Of a stretch of DNA of 64,000 nucleotides, positions 44,738 through 54,393 are shown piece by piece. Positions within the stretch are counted from its first letter, which is position 1. Each line of letters opens with the position of its first letter. The notes beneath the pieces were generated by a model, which saw only the letters and a list, made by a program, of their open reading frames with translations, was not told where the DNA came from and searched no databases. The position numbers were made by a program, and so were the translations under genes. This stretch comes from CAYNRG01 sp964399545. Lineage in GTDB: Bacteria > Bacillota_I > Bacilli_A > Erysipelotrichales > Erysipelotrichaceae. The stretch is taken from assembly GCA_964399545.1 (NCBI GenBank), contig CAYNRG010000002.1, positions 186,001-250,000 on the forward strand. The letters run 5' to 3'.

Positions 44738-45508
44738 ATGGAAAAATATGGTTGGGTAGATAGTCATGCTCATTTGGCGGATGCCTGTTTTAAAGAAGAT
44801 ATAGATGATGTGTTAAAAAGAGCCACAGAAGCCAATCTTGATCACATCCTGGTAATCTGTTTATCATTTGAAGAATTAGAAAAGGGATTACGATTACAGA
44901 AAAGAGATTCACGCATTGATTTAGCCTTTGGTTTTTTCCCTACAGAGTATAATTTATTTACAGAAGAAAATAAAAAGAAAATGGAAGAGGTATTAGAAAA
45001 TAATCAAGTGGTTGCTGTAGGAGAAATAGGATTAGATTACTATTGGGAAACTGCAGTCGATAAAAGAGAAAAGCAAAAAGAGATGTTTATTTATCAAATT
45101 AACTTGGCCAAGAAATACAACAAGCCAATTTTAGTACATTCTCGAGATGCAGCAGAAGACACCTTGAATACACTTAAAAATCATCCATGGAAAGGTGTTT
45201 TGCACTGTTATTCCTATGGTGTTGAAATGGCTAAAAAATTTGTAGATATGGGCTATGTGTTATCATTAGCAGGACCACTCACATTCAAAAACTCAAAGGT
45301 TCCTAAAGAAATTGCGGAACAGATTCCACTAGAGAGTCTTCTTATTGAGACAGATTGCCCATACTTAACTCCGGAACCTCATCGTGGAAAAAGAAATGAG
45401 ACAAGCTATGTTAGACATGTAGGTGAGAAAATAGCAGAGTTGAAAAAAATAGAGAATGAGGTTGTACAGCAGACATTAAAAAAAACATACAGAAATTTAT
45501 TCAAATAA
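44738..45508 (+). CDS. TatD-family metal-dependent deoxyribonuclease
   Basis: 3'-5' DNA/RNA nuclease of the TatD family. The 256-aa protein shows the metal motifs D8-S-H10-A-H12, GEIGLDYY, VHSRDA, LHCYS and ETDCPYLTP. GGAGAAG precedes the ATG. In the ancestral order tatD follows metS directly and precedes rnmV; here about 14 kb and 7.5 kb of other genes lie between. Confidence 0.93.
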   Translation: MEKYGWVDSHAHLADACFKEDIDDVLKRATEANLDHILVICLSFEELEKGLRLQKRDSRIDLAFGFFPTEYNLFTEENKKKMEEVLENNQVVAVGEIGLDYYWETAVDKREKQKEMFIYQINLAKKYNKPILVHSRDAAEDTLNTLKNHPWKGVLHCYSYGVEMAKKFVDMGYVLSLAGPLTFKNSKVPKEIAEQIPLESLLIETDCPYLTPEPHRGKRNETSYVRHVGEKIAELKKIENEVVQQTLKKTYRNLFK

Positions 45509-45509
45509 A

Positions 45510-45614
45510 ATTCTGTATAGTAGAAGATGGAAAAGAAAGTAAACCAATTCCAAAGCTAGAAGGAAAACTATCTTTCCCAATTCCTGATGCAGGAGATAGC
45601 AAGCGCTATTTGTA
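45510..45614 (+). pseudogene. orphan C-terminal tail of a lost surface-protein gene
   Basis: An open frame without start codon encodes ESKPIPKLEGKLSFPIPDAG followed by DSKRYL and a stop, and is followed by a terminator. The SFPIPDxxDxSK pattern matches the end of the LRR protein (SFPIPDTADKSK) and recalls the TIPNTG ends of the array proteins. Most likely the 3' remnant of a deleted secreted protein. Confidence 0.5.
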
Positions 45615-45661
45615 AAAGCTAGTCGTAGTTAAAGCGTTGAAAAGATGAAATGGAAGTATAT

Positions 45662-45694
45662 AGAGGAGGCGACATTCAAGTCCTCCTCTTTTTA
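45662..45694 (+). terminator. terminator behind tatD and the gene remnant
   Basis: AGAGGAGG (45662-45669) pairs with CCTCCTCT (45682-45689), followed by TTTTT. Confidence 0.82.
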
Positions 45695-45811
45695 TGTAAA
45701 TTGGTTTCTTTTTGATTGTTTGATAAAAAAATATTTTAAAAAATGCAAAATACCCATTAATTTATATAAATAATTTTATGCGAGAAATCAGTACAATGAA
45801 AATATACCAGA

Positions 45812-45826
45812 ATGTAAACGCTATCT
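45812..45826 (+). promoter_or_regulatory. cre site upstream of the GH31 gene
   Basis: ATGTAAACGCTATCT is a full match to WTGNAANCGNWNNCW. It lies about 15-30 bases after a possible -10 box TACAAT (45792-45797) whose -35 is weak. CcpA binding here would block transcription when preferred sugars are present. The rest of the 45.7-45.93 kb spacer is AT-rich with nothing else I can identify. Confidence 0.7.
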
Positions 45827-45933
45827 AAAATTGTGAGGGAAAGAAATATAGCCACTTTGGTATGACGGACATCGATTTATCGGAGAATTTGGGGTTTATC
45901 AAAAGAAAGAGGATAGGAAGAGAAGGTAGAATG

Positions 45934-48900
45934 ATGAGAGAATTTTTAAGAAAATGTAGCGTTATTTCTTTAGCTTGTGCAATGGCGGTTTCGATGATTA
46001 TTTTTGACTCACCCATTACGTTAGCAGAAGATGTTGCAGTACAGAGTTTGGATGATGAGGGGTATAGTACCTTAGGTGGAGTGGTTTCATCATCTCAAAG
46101 CAATAACACAGTGGATTTACAGATATATACGGGAGAAAAGATTCGGTTTACGTTTCTAGAAAATAATGTTTTTCGTATGTATATGGCACCAGAAGGAGAG
46201 GAGTTTAGAGAGTATCCAAGTGCAAATAACACAGCACATACAGCAAAAATCACAGCAAAAACGGATAGTGAATATAAGGCGGAGTATAACGTAGTTCCAA
46301 CCCTTACTGAAGCCAACGGAAAATTGATTCTTGCTACAGACAAGATTAAGATTGAGATTGATGTAGCTACCTCAAAGATGAAATTGATGAAGGAAGATGG
46401 AACGGTTGTGTGGGAAGAAAGTGAACCACTTAAGTATAAAGGGGACAGCACGAAACAAACGTTAGTAACTAGTGCCAATGAGTATTTTTATGGTGGTGGA
46501 ACACAAAATGGTCGCTTTTCTCACAAAGGAACCATGATTAAAATCGAAAATACGAATAACTGGGTAGATGGAGGAGTTGCTAGTCCTAGTCCATTTTATT
46601 GGTCAACGAATGGATATGGAGTGGTTCGAAATACCTTTAAAAAAGGGACTTACGATTTCGGATTTAAAAATGAAAATAGTGTGGTAACCACACATACAGA
46701 AAAAAGATTTGATGCGTATTACTTTGTAGGAGATAGTGCATCTGATTTATTTAAAGATTATTATGAATTGACAGGTAACCCAGTCGAGCTACCTGAATAT
46801 GCATCTTATCTTGGGCATTTAAATTGTTATAATCGAGATTTTTGGAAAGAGGTTCCAGAAGGAACTAGAAATGCAGTGAAGATTGGAACAAAGTATTATG
46901 TAGAGAGTCAAACGGATAATGGAGGAGTAAAAGAAACTCTTGTTGGAAGTGGAGACTTAACTGCTCAAAAAATAATTGAGGAACACAAAGACTATGATAT
47001 GCCGCTAGGTTGGTTTTTACCTAATGATGGATATGGATGTGGATATGGGCAAACACCAACTCAAGCAGGAGATATCGAAAATCTTGAAGATTTTGCAACT
47101 TTAGCAAAGTCGCAAGGGATTGAAACGGGACTATGGACACAGTCTAATTTATGGCCAAAGGATGAGGCTAATCCTCAAAAAAATGAGAGAGATATCTATA
47201 AAGAGGTTGAAGCAGGAGTTACGTCAGTAAAAACAGATGTAGCTTGGGTTGGAGCAGGTTACTCTATGGCGTTACATGGTGTGAGTGTTGCTTATGACGC
47301 TATTGTATCCAAATCTACTGCGAAGCCAAATATCGTTACTTTGGATGGTTGGGCAGGAACGCAACGTTATGCTGGAATTTGGACTGGGGATCAATATGGA
47401 GGAGATTGGGAATACATTCGTTTCCATATTCCGACCTATATCGGAACTTCCCTATCGGGACAACCTAATGTAGGAAGTGATATGGATGGGATTTTTGGTG
47501 GAAAAAATAAAATAGTCAATATCCGTGATTTCCAATGGAAAGCTTTTACAACATATATGTTAGATATGGATGGATGGGGATCAAATCAGAAATCACCTTG
47601 GGCACTTGGTGAGGATGGAACCTCAATTAATCGTGCATACTTAAAGATGAAGGCACAGTTAATGCCATATATCAATACGATTTCATATGAAGCAACAATT
47701 CAAGGTGGTTTGCCGATGATTCGTGCGATGTTTCTTGAAGAGCAAAATGAATATACTTTAGGAAAATCAACACAGTATCAATATATGTGGGGAGATCATT
47801 TCTTAGTTGCGCCAATCTATCAATCAACAGCTGCAGATGCAGAAGGGAATGATTTGCGTAATGATATTTATATTCCAGCAACTAGTGATATTTGGATCGA
47901 TTATTTGACAGGGGAACAATACCGAGGGGGACAAATTTTAAATAACTTTGATGCACCCATTTGGAAATTACCTATTTTTGTAAAAAATGGATCAATTATA
48001 CCTATGTATTCAGAAAATAATAATCCTGCACCACGAACTGCAGAGAATCCAGATGGGTTAGACCGTTCTCAAAGAATTGTTGAATTTTATCCATATGGAG
48101 AAACATCATTTACAGCTTATGAAGATGATGGATTTACATTAAACGGTGGAAGCATTACAACACAATATACATCAAAAGTTGAAGGAGATGTAGCAACATT
48201 ATCCATTCAGCCATCGGTTGGATCCTATGCAAATATGGTTCGTGATCGTTCGACAGAATTTATTGTTAATGTGTCGAAAGAGCCGAGTGCTGTTAAGGGA
48301 AATGTAGCTGGAAGTGATGTAACCTTTACCAAAGTTACTTCATTATCTGAATATGAAAATGCGAGTGGAAATGTTTATTTCTATGATGAAAATCCAAGCA
48401 TCTTCGTAAAGAAGTTTGCATCAGAAGGGTCAAGTTATGAAACTACTGATCAAACAACAGCACCAAAACTTTATGTTAAATCGACAGATAAAGTGAATAT
48501 TACAGCAAATGCATTTACGGTAGCTATTTCAGGGTTTGAAAACAATCAAGATTTAGGAAAAGATGAATTAAATAGCACTTTAGCAGCTCCTGCAGGATTA
48601 AGTGCACAAGATAAGACTTCATCAACCATCAAGCTTGCATGGGATGCTGTTGATACAGCAGAAACATATGATGTATTGGTAGATGGAGTGGTATATCGAA
48701 ACTTTAAAGCGCCGATGTATGAACATCTTGACCTTCATTATTCTACAGAGTATACCTATCAAGTAAGAGCGGTAAATAAAGATGGTTATTCGCAATGGAG
48801 CAGTGAATTAAAAGTGGTAACAGAAGATGATCCATATCGTAATGTGCCTGCAATTGTTCCTACATGGGAGTATGGAGATACATGGGGAGCTCTTGCCAAT

Positions 48901-51900
48901 GCCTTTGATTTCAATCCAGGAACATACTTCCACTCAAAGAATGCAGTTTCTTATGAACAATCAATGTTGTTGGATTTATCACAGTCCTATCAATTAGATA
49001 AATTCACATACCAACCACGTATGGATAACAAAGGGAATGGAACCGTTAAACGCATGGATGTATATACAAGCGTAGATGGTGTCCACTTTACTAAAGTATG
49101 GGATGGAAGAGAAAATGCTGCGTGGACCTATAGCAGTAGTATGGAAGTCGATGACATTAAAACAATGAACTTTCCTAACGGAACAATAGGGCGTTATATT
49201 AAATTAAACGTGATTGAATCAAGCGGTGGATTCTTCTCAGCTGCAGAATTAATTCCGTATAAAGTGGATGGAACATCAGGAGTTGTAGTAGGAGATACCA
49301 ATAACTCTGGTAGTATTGATGAGAATGATTTAACATTCTTCGACAATTATACAGGACTAACTAAGGTGGATAATGATTGGGGTTATGTAAGTCCTTTAGG
49401 AAATATCGATGGTAATGATATCATTGATGCGTATGATGTATCTTATGTTGCACGAATGTTGGGAGATAAACCAGTGGAATCAACCATTGCAGATTCTCTT
49501 AAAGGAGTGGAAGGAAAAATTCAAATTATTCCTTCTAAAACAACAATTTTATCTGGAGAAGAAGTAACTTTGGAAGTGTATGGGTTTGGGCTTGAAAATG
49601 TAAATGCATTTAGTTTAGAGCTCCCTGTAGATGACAATTTTGATGTTGTAAATCCAGGTGCAAAGCACTTAAGTACAATCGGAATGAGAAATTTTTCAAA
49701 AATAAGAATTCACTCGGATAATACAGTGCATAACTATACGCTATTCACTAATGTAGGGAAACAAGAATTACTAAACGGTACAGGTGTCTTAGCTAAGATT
49801 ACAATCAAAGCAAAACAAGATTTTGTTTGGGATGCGACTGCAACAAGAGCGGTGGTTGTCGGATTAGACTTAACAACAAAAGATGCGATTGTCAATGCAG
49901 ATGAAAGACCGTCTGTTCCACCTTCTGAAAAACGATTAAAACCACAAGATGGAATTGCATCTATTACATATTTTAATGAAGTCACTAATCAAGCGGTAAC
50001 GGCAAGTGATATTTGGCAACCAGGGTATGCTGAAGATAAACTGTTTGATGGTGATGAGATTACAGTTGGCGGGAATGCAGAATTTAAATGGTCTTATTCT
50101 GGCGCAACATGGGGTGATGAAGTTTATCTTCCAACGCAAATGATTTTTGAATTAGAGGATGATAAAGTAATTAAAGAAATTGTAGTTAGTGATAGAAAAA
50201 GCAGCAATGGACGTATTACAAAAATGAAAGTTGAAGCTTTCTATCGTGGAGAAGTAGTTTATGTGAAACAGTACGAAGCCTCTCAAGCAGATCCATTTGT
50301 TACGGAGATACCTGCTTCTGTTGGCCTAGTTGATAAAGTGGTTATTACTCCACAAGCTTCACTAGGAACTGCAGATTCAACACATATTACAGACCCAGAA
50401 AAGAGAACCAATAGAATGTTGACTCTTCAAGAAATTAGAATTGTTTCTGATGAAGGAGTTAATGTACAATCGATTTCAATGAGTGAAGATAACCCAACTG
50501 AAATCTATATTGGGAAAATGGCTGAAGTTTCTGCGGTAGTAAACCCAGCTGGAGCAACAGACCCATTCTATACAATTGTGAGTAGTGATGAGTCCATTGC
50601 GAAAGTAGTGAAAATTGCAACTTCATCAGATTACAAATATATTGTTCAAGGAGTAAGTGGTGGAGTAGTTACTTTAACTGCTACAAGCATGGCTAATCCA
50701 TCAATCTCTGTAACACAAGAGCTAACAGTTATTGATAGCTTAGATCGAACAGATTTAGAAGCAGAATTAGAAAAGGCGATGAAAATAGAAGAAGTTCTAT
50801 ACACCGCAGAGAGTTATGCAATCGTAAAAGTTGCGATTACTGATGGAAGAAAAGCACTTGTCAATGCAACCGCACAGTCAGATATTGATCAAGCAGTAAT
50901 GAATTTAAAAGTTGCGTTAGCAGGATTGAAAGAAAAAGGTAGTGATTCAGAGAGACCGAAAAGTGAAAACTTGATTGCTCAATCAGAATTGACAGTTATC
51001 AGTGCAAGTAGTCAAGCAGGAGAGTCTCCAAAAGAAAATATTATTGATGGAAATAGTGGAACGATATGGCATTCAAACTATAATGGAAACCATCTCTTAC
51101 CACAAAATGTTGTGGTTGATTTAGGAGCAAATTATTATCTTGAACAAGTGGATTACTTAACTAGACAAGAAAGTCGCAATGGACAGATTACTAAGTATCA
51201 ATTAGAAATTAGTTCAGATGGAGAAAATTTTGTTGCAATAGTCAAAGGGACTTTTGATAATGATGGTCAGACATTGATTGCGCCAGATCAAGCAAAAGAA
51301 ATTAAATTTGAGCCACAAGTAGCTAGATATGTACGCTTTGTAGCGGTAGGGTCTTTAGGAGCTACACAAAATATGTATGCTGCTATCTCGGAAATAAATT
51401 TTTATGGAAAACCAGTAACGCCAATCAGTGCAGAAAGAATATATTTTGAACAAGAGAGAATGGATATGGTTTTAGGAAATATTGAACCTCTGCATGTTGT
51501 GATAGAACCAGTTAATGCTACAGATGCACTAACCTTTACATCAAGCGATGAAACAGTTGTTCTAGTCGATCATAAAGGAAAAGTGACAACAATCGGTGAG
51601 GGAACTGCAACGATTACGGTTGTGGCAAATTCTTTAACCAGAGAGGCTTTAACTGCAACGATTGATGTCGTTGTAACCAACCCAACTATAGAAAGCTTGC
51701 AAGAGGAAATAGATTCGACTAAAGCCGTTTTAGTTACAGAGAACGAAGCGGAAGATAAAGTAGATGAATTAAATGCATACCTTCAGGAAGCAATTGATTC
51801 AGCACAAGCTGTAGTAGAAAATCCAGAGGCTACTGAAGAAAATCGAGTAGAAGCATTTAGGAAATTACAAGATGGTCGTGAAATTCTTGAGTTAAAATCA

Positions 51901-52881
51901 CCTGTTAATGCAATGAAAGGATTAGTGAATATTGAGTTAAGAACATATTCACAAGATTCACATGACGGTTACCTTGCGGCTAAGACAAAGGCGGAAGGCG
52001 TATTAGTGGCGATTATTGCTAATCGAGAGATTATTCAAGAAGTGCATTTGGCATTAACCAATGGATATAATGCTTTAGTGTTGTTAGATTCGGGAAGGTT
52101 ATCAGCAATCATTGAGGAAGCTGTATTAATTGACCTTAATCAGTACATTGATGGAGCTGAAAAAAATGAATTCAAGACAGCTTTAGAAGGGGCCCAAGCA
52201 AAGATGTCGAGTGCGGTCAATAATTCTGAGTATGATGGTGCATTTAACAACTTAGAAACAGCAATGACAAAATTAGCGGTATTGAAACGTGCTTCTACAA
52301 ATCAAATCAAAGAATTAGAAGCTGGAGTTGCAGCAATGAAGCAAGCTGTAAATAAAAACAAATACAGTACTGCGAATAAAAAAATTATCAACAATATGAT
52401 TGAGCGTGTTGAGACAGAATTAGCTAGTCAAAATCTAACCCAATTGGAAGCTGAACAAGTCATCAGAGAACTAAATGATGTGTTAGATACCACAGTCAAA
52501 GATGTGATTAAAAATCCTGATCGGCCAAGTGGTGGTGGGAATGTTGTTGTGCCAACTCCATCTCCAACACCAACACCAGAACAGGAAGTGAATGGAAATC
52601 AATCAAGTAGCAATAAAAAAGTGATTGTTACTAGTAAGACTAAAGAAGAACCAGAGGATGAAGAGGAAGAAACTTTAGAAGAAATTGAGGATGAAACTGA
52701 GGAGACAGTTGAACCTGAACCTGTCGAAGAAAAAGAAGTTGCAGAAGATTCTGAAACAATTGAAGAAAAAGAACCTGCAAAGACATCCGGAATTGGATTG
52801 CCTGTAATCATCTTGATTGGAGCAGCGGTATTAGTTGTAGGAGGAGTTCTAGGTAAGCTGCTATTAACCGCAAAGAAGTAA
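45934..52881 (+). CDS. giant secreted GH31 glycosidase with dockerin, cohesin, CBM32 and FIVAR modules
   Basis: Cell-surface alpha-glycosidase, 2315 aa from the ATG at 45934, chosen for AAGG spacing and because a signal peptide (about 1-31) starts there. The GH31 N-domain and TIM barrel span about 40-800, with nucleophile D435 in KTDVAW and acid/base D486 in WTGDQYGG. Then come fibronectin type III (885-975), F5/8C-CBM32 (967-1110), a dockerin with two calcium loops (DTNNSGSID, NIDGNDIIDAYD; 1119-1179) and a cohesin-like domain (1190-1324). A second CBM-like domain (1339-1508), Big_2, FIVAR, CBM32 and Big_2 follow, then helical FIVAR-type repeats (1919-2189). The end is an acidic Pro linker and a membrane helix with KK tail. 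KTSGIG before the helix resembles a degenerate sortase motif. Likely target is host or microbial glycan. Exact linkage is unknown. Confidence 0.9.
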   Translation: MREFLRKCSVISLACAMAVSMIIFDSPITLAEDVAVQSLDDEGYSTLGGVVSSSQSNNTVDLQIYTGEKIRFTFLENNVFRMYMAPEGEEFREYPSANNTAHTAKITAKTDSEYKAEYNVVPTLTEANGKLILATDKIKIEIDVATSKMKLMKEDGTVVWEESEPLKYKGDSTKQTLVTSANEYFYGGGTQNGRFSHKGTMIKIENTNNWVDGGVASPSPFYWSTNGYGVVRNTFKKGTYDFGFKNENSVVTTHTEKRFDAYYFVGDSASDLFKDYYELTGNPVELPEYASYLGHLNCYNRDFWKEVPEGTRNAVKIGTKYYVESQTDNGGVKETLVGSGDLTAQKIIEEHKDYDMPLGWFLPNDGYGCGYGQTPTQAGDIENLEDFATLAKSQGIETGLWTQSNLWPKDEANPQKNERDIYKEVEAGVTSVKTDVAWVGAGYSMALHGVSVAYDAIVSKSTAKPNIVTLDGWAGTQRYAGIWTGDQYGGDWEYIRFHIPTYIGTSLSGQPNVGSDMDGIFGGKNKIVNIRDFQWKAFTTYMLDMDGWGSNQKSPWALGEDGTSINRAYLKMKAQLMPYINTISYEATIQGGLPMIRAMFLEEQNEYTLGKSTQYQYMWGDHFLVAPIYQSTAADAEGNDLRNDIYIPATSDIWIDYLTGEQYRGGQILNNFDAPIWKLPIFVKNGSIIPMYSENNNPAPRTAENPDGLDRSQRIVEFYPYGETSFTAYEDDGFTLNGGSITTQYTSKVEGDVATLSIQPSVGSYANMVRDRSTEFIVNVSKEPSAVKGNVAGSDVTFTKVTSLSEYENASGNVYFYDENPSIFVKKFASEGSSYETTDQTTAPKLYVKSTDKVNITANAFTVAISGFENNQDLGKDELNSTLAAPAGLSAQDKTSSTIKLAWDAVDTAETYDVLVDGVVYRNFKAPMYEHLDLHYSTEYTYQVRAVNKDGYSQWSSELKVVTEDDPYRNVPAIVPTWEYGDTWGALANAFDFNPGTYFHSKNAVSYEQSMLLDLSQSYQLDKFTYQPRMDNKGNGTVKRMDVYTSVDGVHFTKVWDGRENAAWTYSSSMEVDDIKTMNFPNGTIGRYIKLNVIESSGGFFSAAELIPYKVDGTSGVVVGDTNNSGSIDENDLTFFDNYTGLTKVDNDWGYVSPLGNIDGNDIIDAYDVSYVARMLGDKPVESTIADSLKGVEGKIQIIPSKTTILSGEEVTLEVYGFGLENVNAFSLELPVDDNFDVVNPGAKHLSTIGMRNFSKIRIHSDNTVHNYTLFTNVGKQELLNGTGVLAKITIKAKQDFVWDATATRAVVVGLDLTTKDAIVNADERPSVPPSEKRLKPQDGIASITYFNEVTNQAVTASDIWQPGYAEDKLFDGDEITVGGNAEFKWSYSGATWGDEVYLPTQMIFELEDDKVIKEIVVSDRKSSNGRITKMKVEAFYRGEVVYVKQYEASQADPFVTEIPASVGLVDKVVITPQASLGTADSTHITDPEKRTNRMLTLQEIRIVSDEGVNVQSISMSEDNPTEIYIGKMAEVSAVVNPAGATDPFYTIVSSDESIAKVVKIATSSDYKYIVQGVSGGVVTLTATSMANPSISVTQELTVIDSLDRTDLEAELEKAMKIEEVLYTAESYAIVKVAITDGRKALVNATAQSDIDQAVMNLKVALAGLKEKGSDSERPKSENLIAQSELTVISASSQAGESPKENIIDGNSGTIWHSNYNGNHLLPQNVVVDLGANYYLEQVDYLTRQESRNGQITKYQLEISSDGENFVAIVKGTFDNDGQTLIAPDQAKEIKFEPQVARYVRFVAVGSLGATQNMYAAISEINFYGKPVTPISAERIYFEQERMDMVLGNIEPLHVVIEPVNATDALTFTSSDETVVLVDHKGKVTTIGEGTATITVVANSLTREALTATIDVVVTNPTIESLQEEIDSTKAVLVTENEAEDKVDELNAYLQEAIDSAQAVVENPEATEENRVEAFRKLQDGREILELKSPVNAMKGLVNIELRTYSQDSHDGYLAAKTKAEGVLVAIIANREIIQEVHLALTNGYNALVLLDSGRLSAIIEEAVLIDLNQYIDGAEKNEFKTALEGAQAKMSSAVNNSEYDGAFNNLETAMTKLAVLKRASTNQIKELEAGVAAMKQAVNKNKYSTANKKIINNMIERVETELASQNLTQLEAEQVIRELNDVLDTTVKDVIKNPDRPSGGGNVVVPTPSPTPTPEQEVNGNQSSSNKKVIVTSKTKEEPEDEEEETLEEIEDETEETVEPEPVEEKEVAEDSETIEEKEPAKTSGIGLPVIILIGAAVLVVGGVLGKLLLTAKK

Positions 52882-52891
52882 AAAAAATAAA

Positions 52892-52929
52892 GGGAAAGGT
52901 TGAGTAAAATTCATCCTTTTTCTTTTTAT
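52892..52929 (+). terminator. terminator of the GH31 gene
   Basis: A 13-bp imperfect stem (52892-52904 with 52910-52922) followed by T-rich sequence. Confidence 0.68.
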
Positions 52930-53006
52930 TATTTCAGCATAGAGAGTAGAGTGAAAAGGGACAACAGACCATTTAAAAATATGATATAATAAGCATGGTG
53001 AATAAA

Positions 53007-53552
53007 ATGAAAATTAGAGAAGTAATTGTTGTTGAGGGAAAAAATGATACGAATACACTGAAAAGTTATTTTCAATGTGATACGATAGAGACACATGGAT
53101 CTGCGATAGGTGAAGATGTGATAGCTTTAATTAAAAAAGCAAAAGCAACAAGAGGCGTTATTATTTTTACAGATCCAGATGCACCAGGCGAAAAAATTCG
53201 CTGTACTATTAACCAACAAGTGAATGGATGTAAGAATGCTTTTATCCCCAAAGAAGTTGCGAAAACAGAGAAAAAAGTTGGAATTGAGCATGCATCTAAA
53301 GAAGAGATAGAAAAGGCATTATCGGGGTGTATGACCTATGATAAAGATGTAAATCAGGTAATTACACTTCAAGATTTAGTTGATTTAAAGTTGACTGGAT
53401 TTCCTGAAAGTCAAACCTTACGAAGTCAAGCAGGAAAAAAACTACAAATAGGGCATTGCAATGCAAAAACATTCTGTGCACGGTGTAATATGTTAAAGAT
53501 TACCAGAGAAGAGTTAGAGAGAGTGGTTGTTTATGAAAAAGCCAATTGCTAG
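53007..53552 (+). CDS. ribonuclease M5
   Basis: Matures 5S rRNA. The 181-aa Toprim protein has VVEGKNDT (7-14) and FTDPDAPGEKIR for metal binding. Two ATGs are possible (52995 and 53007). I prefer 53007, because TATAAT at 52985-52990 would start the mRNA close to 52997 and GGTG then lies 6 bases before 53007. It overlaps ksgA by 20 bases. rnmV-ksgA-ispE keeps the ancestral order. Confidence 0.92.
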   Translation: MKIREVIVVEGKNDTNTLKSYFQCDTIETHGSAIGEDVIALIKKAKATRGVIIFTDPDAPGEKIRCTINQQVNGCKNAFIPKEVAKTEKKVGIEHASKEEIEKALSGCMTYDKDVNQVITLQDLVDLKLTGFPESQTLRSQAGKKLQIGHCNAKTFCARCNMLKITREELERVVVYEKANC

Positions 53553-54393
53553 TGTTTCAAGAACGAAAGAAATTTTAGATCAATTTAACTTGTCTGCAAA
53601 AAAAGGGTATGGGCAAAACTTTATTATTGAGCCCAATATCGTTGAACGAATTGCAGGATTTTCACAATGTGAAAATGCCTGTGTGATTGAAATTGGTCCA
53701 GGAATTGGAGCATTGACCCAACAGCTTGCCTTACGAGCTGAGAAAGTCCTTGCTTTTGAAATTGATGATCGATTAATTGAGGTATTATCTTGTACCTTGA
53801 AAGATTATCCTAATGTTGAAGTTGTGCATCAAGATTTTTTAAAGTTGGATTTTGAAAAGAGGGTTCAAGAATTAAAAGAAAAGTATGCTAAGGTGGTCTT
53901 ATGTGCGAATCTTCCTTACTATATTACAACACCCATCTTGTTTAAGATCTTTGAATCTTCGTGCCCTGTTGATGCTATATGTGTGATGGTTCAAAAAGAG
54001 GTAGGAGATCGATTCTGTGCGAAACCTTCTACAAAAGACTATAATGCACTTAGTGTAATTGGACAATATCTCTATGAGATAAAAACTGTAATGAAAATTC
54101 CTAAAACAATTTTTAATCCTAAACCGAAGGTAGATTCTTCAGTAGTTCGTTTTATTCCGAAACAAGAGGTAAGATATAATCAAGAAAGAGAGTTTTTTGA
54201 TTTTGTAAAAGCATGTTTTAAGCAAAGAAGAAAAACACTGTATAATAATTTAAGAGAGTATTATTTGGATAAAGAGAAGGCACAAGCTATTTTAGAAGCT
54301 GCTAATTTATCACTAAATGTTCGAGCTGAAGCCTTGGAAGTCGAAGAATTTAAAAGACTGTATTTATTAGGAGGCAAGCACGATGAAAGATAG
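53533..54393 (+). CDS. 16S rRNA dimethyladenosine transferase KsgA
   Basis: Dimethylates A1518 and A1519 of 16S rRNA. The 286-aa protein from the ATG at 53533 has KGYGQNFI, the SAM motif IEIGPGIGALT, FEIDDRL, the catalytic NLPYYITTPI and PKPKVDSSVV. It overlaps rnmV and ispE. Confidence 0.96.
   Translation: MKKPIASVSRTKEILDQFNLSAKKGYGQNFIIEPNIVERIAGFSQCENACVIEIGPGIGALTQQLALRAEKVLAFEIDDRLIEVLSCTLKDYPNVEVVHQDFLKLDFEKRVQELKEKYAKVVLCANLPYYITTPILFKIFESSCPVDAICVMVQKEVGDRFCAKPSTKDYNALSVIGQYLYEIKTVMKIPKTIFNPKPKVDSSVVRFIPKQEVRYNQEREFFDFVKACFKQRRKTLYNNLREYYLDKEKAQAILEAANLSLNVRAEALEVEEFKRLYLLGGKHDER

Noticed and set aside
45862..45933. Earlier ATG for the GH31 protein
   Set aside because: It would put 24 mostly charged residues before the signal peptide and has no well-placed ribosome binding site.
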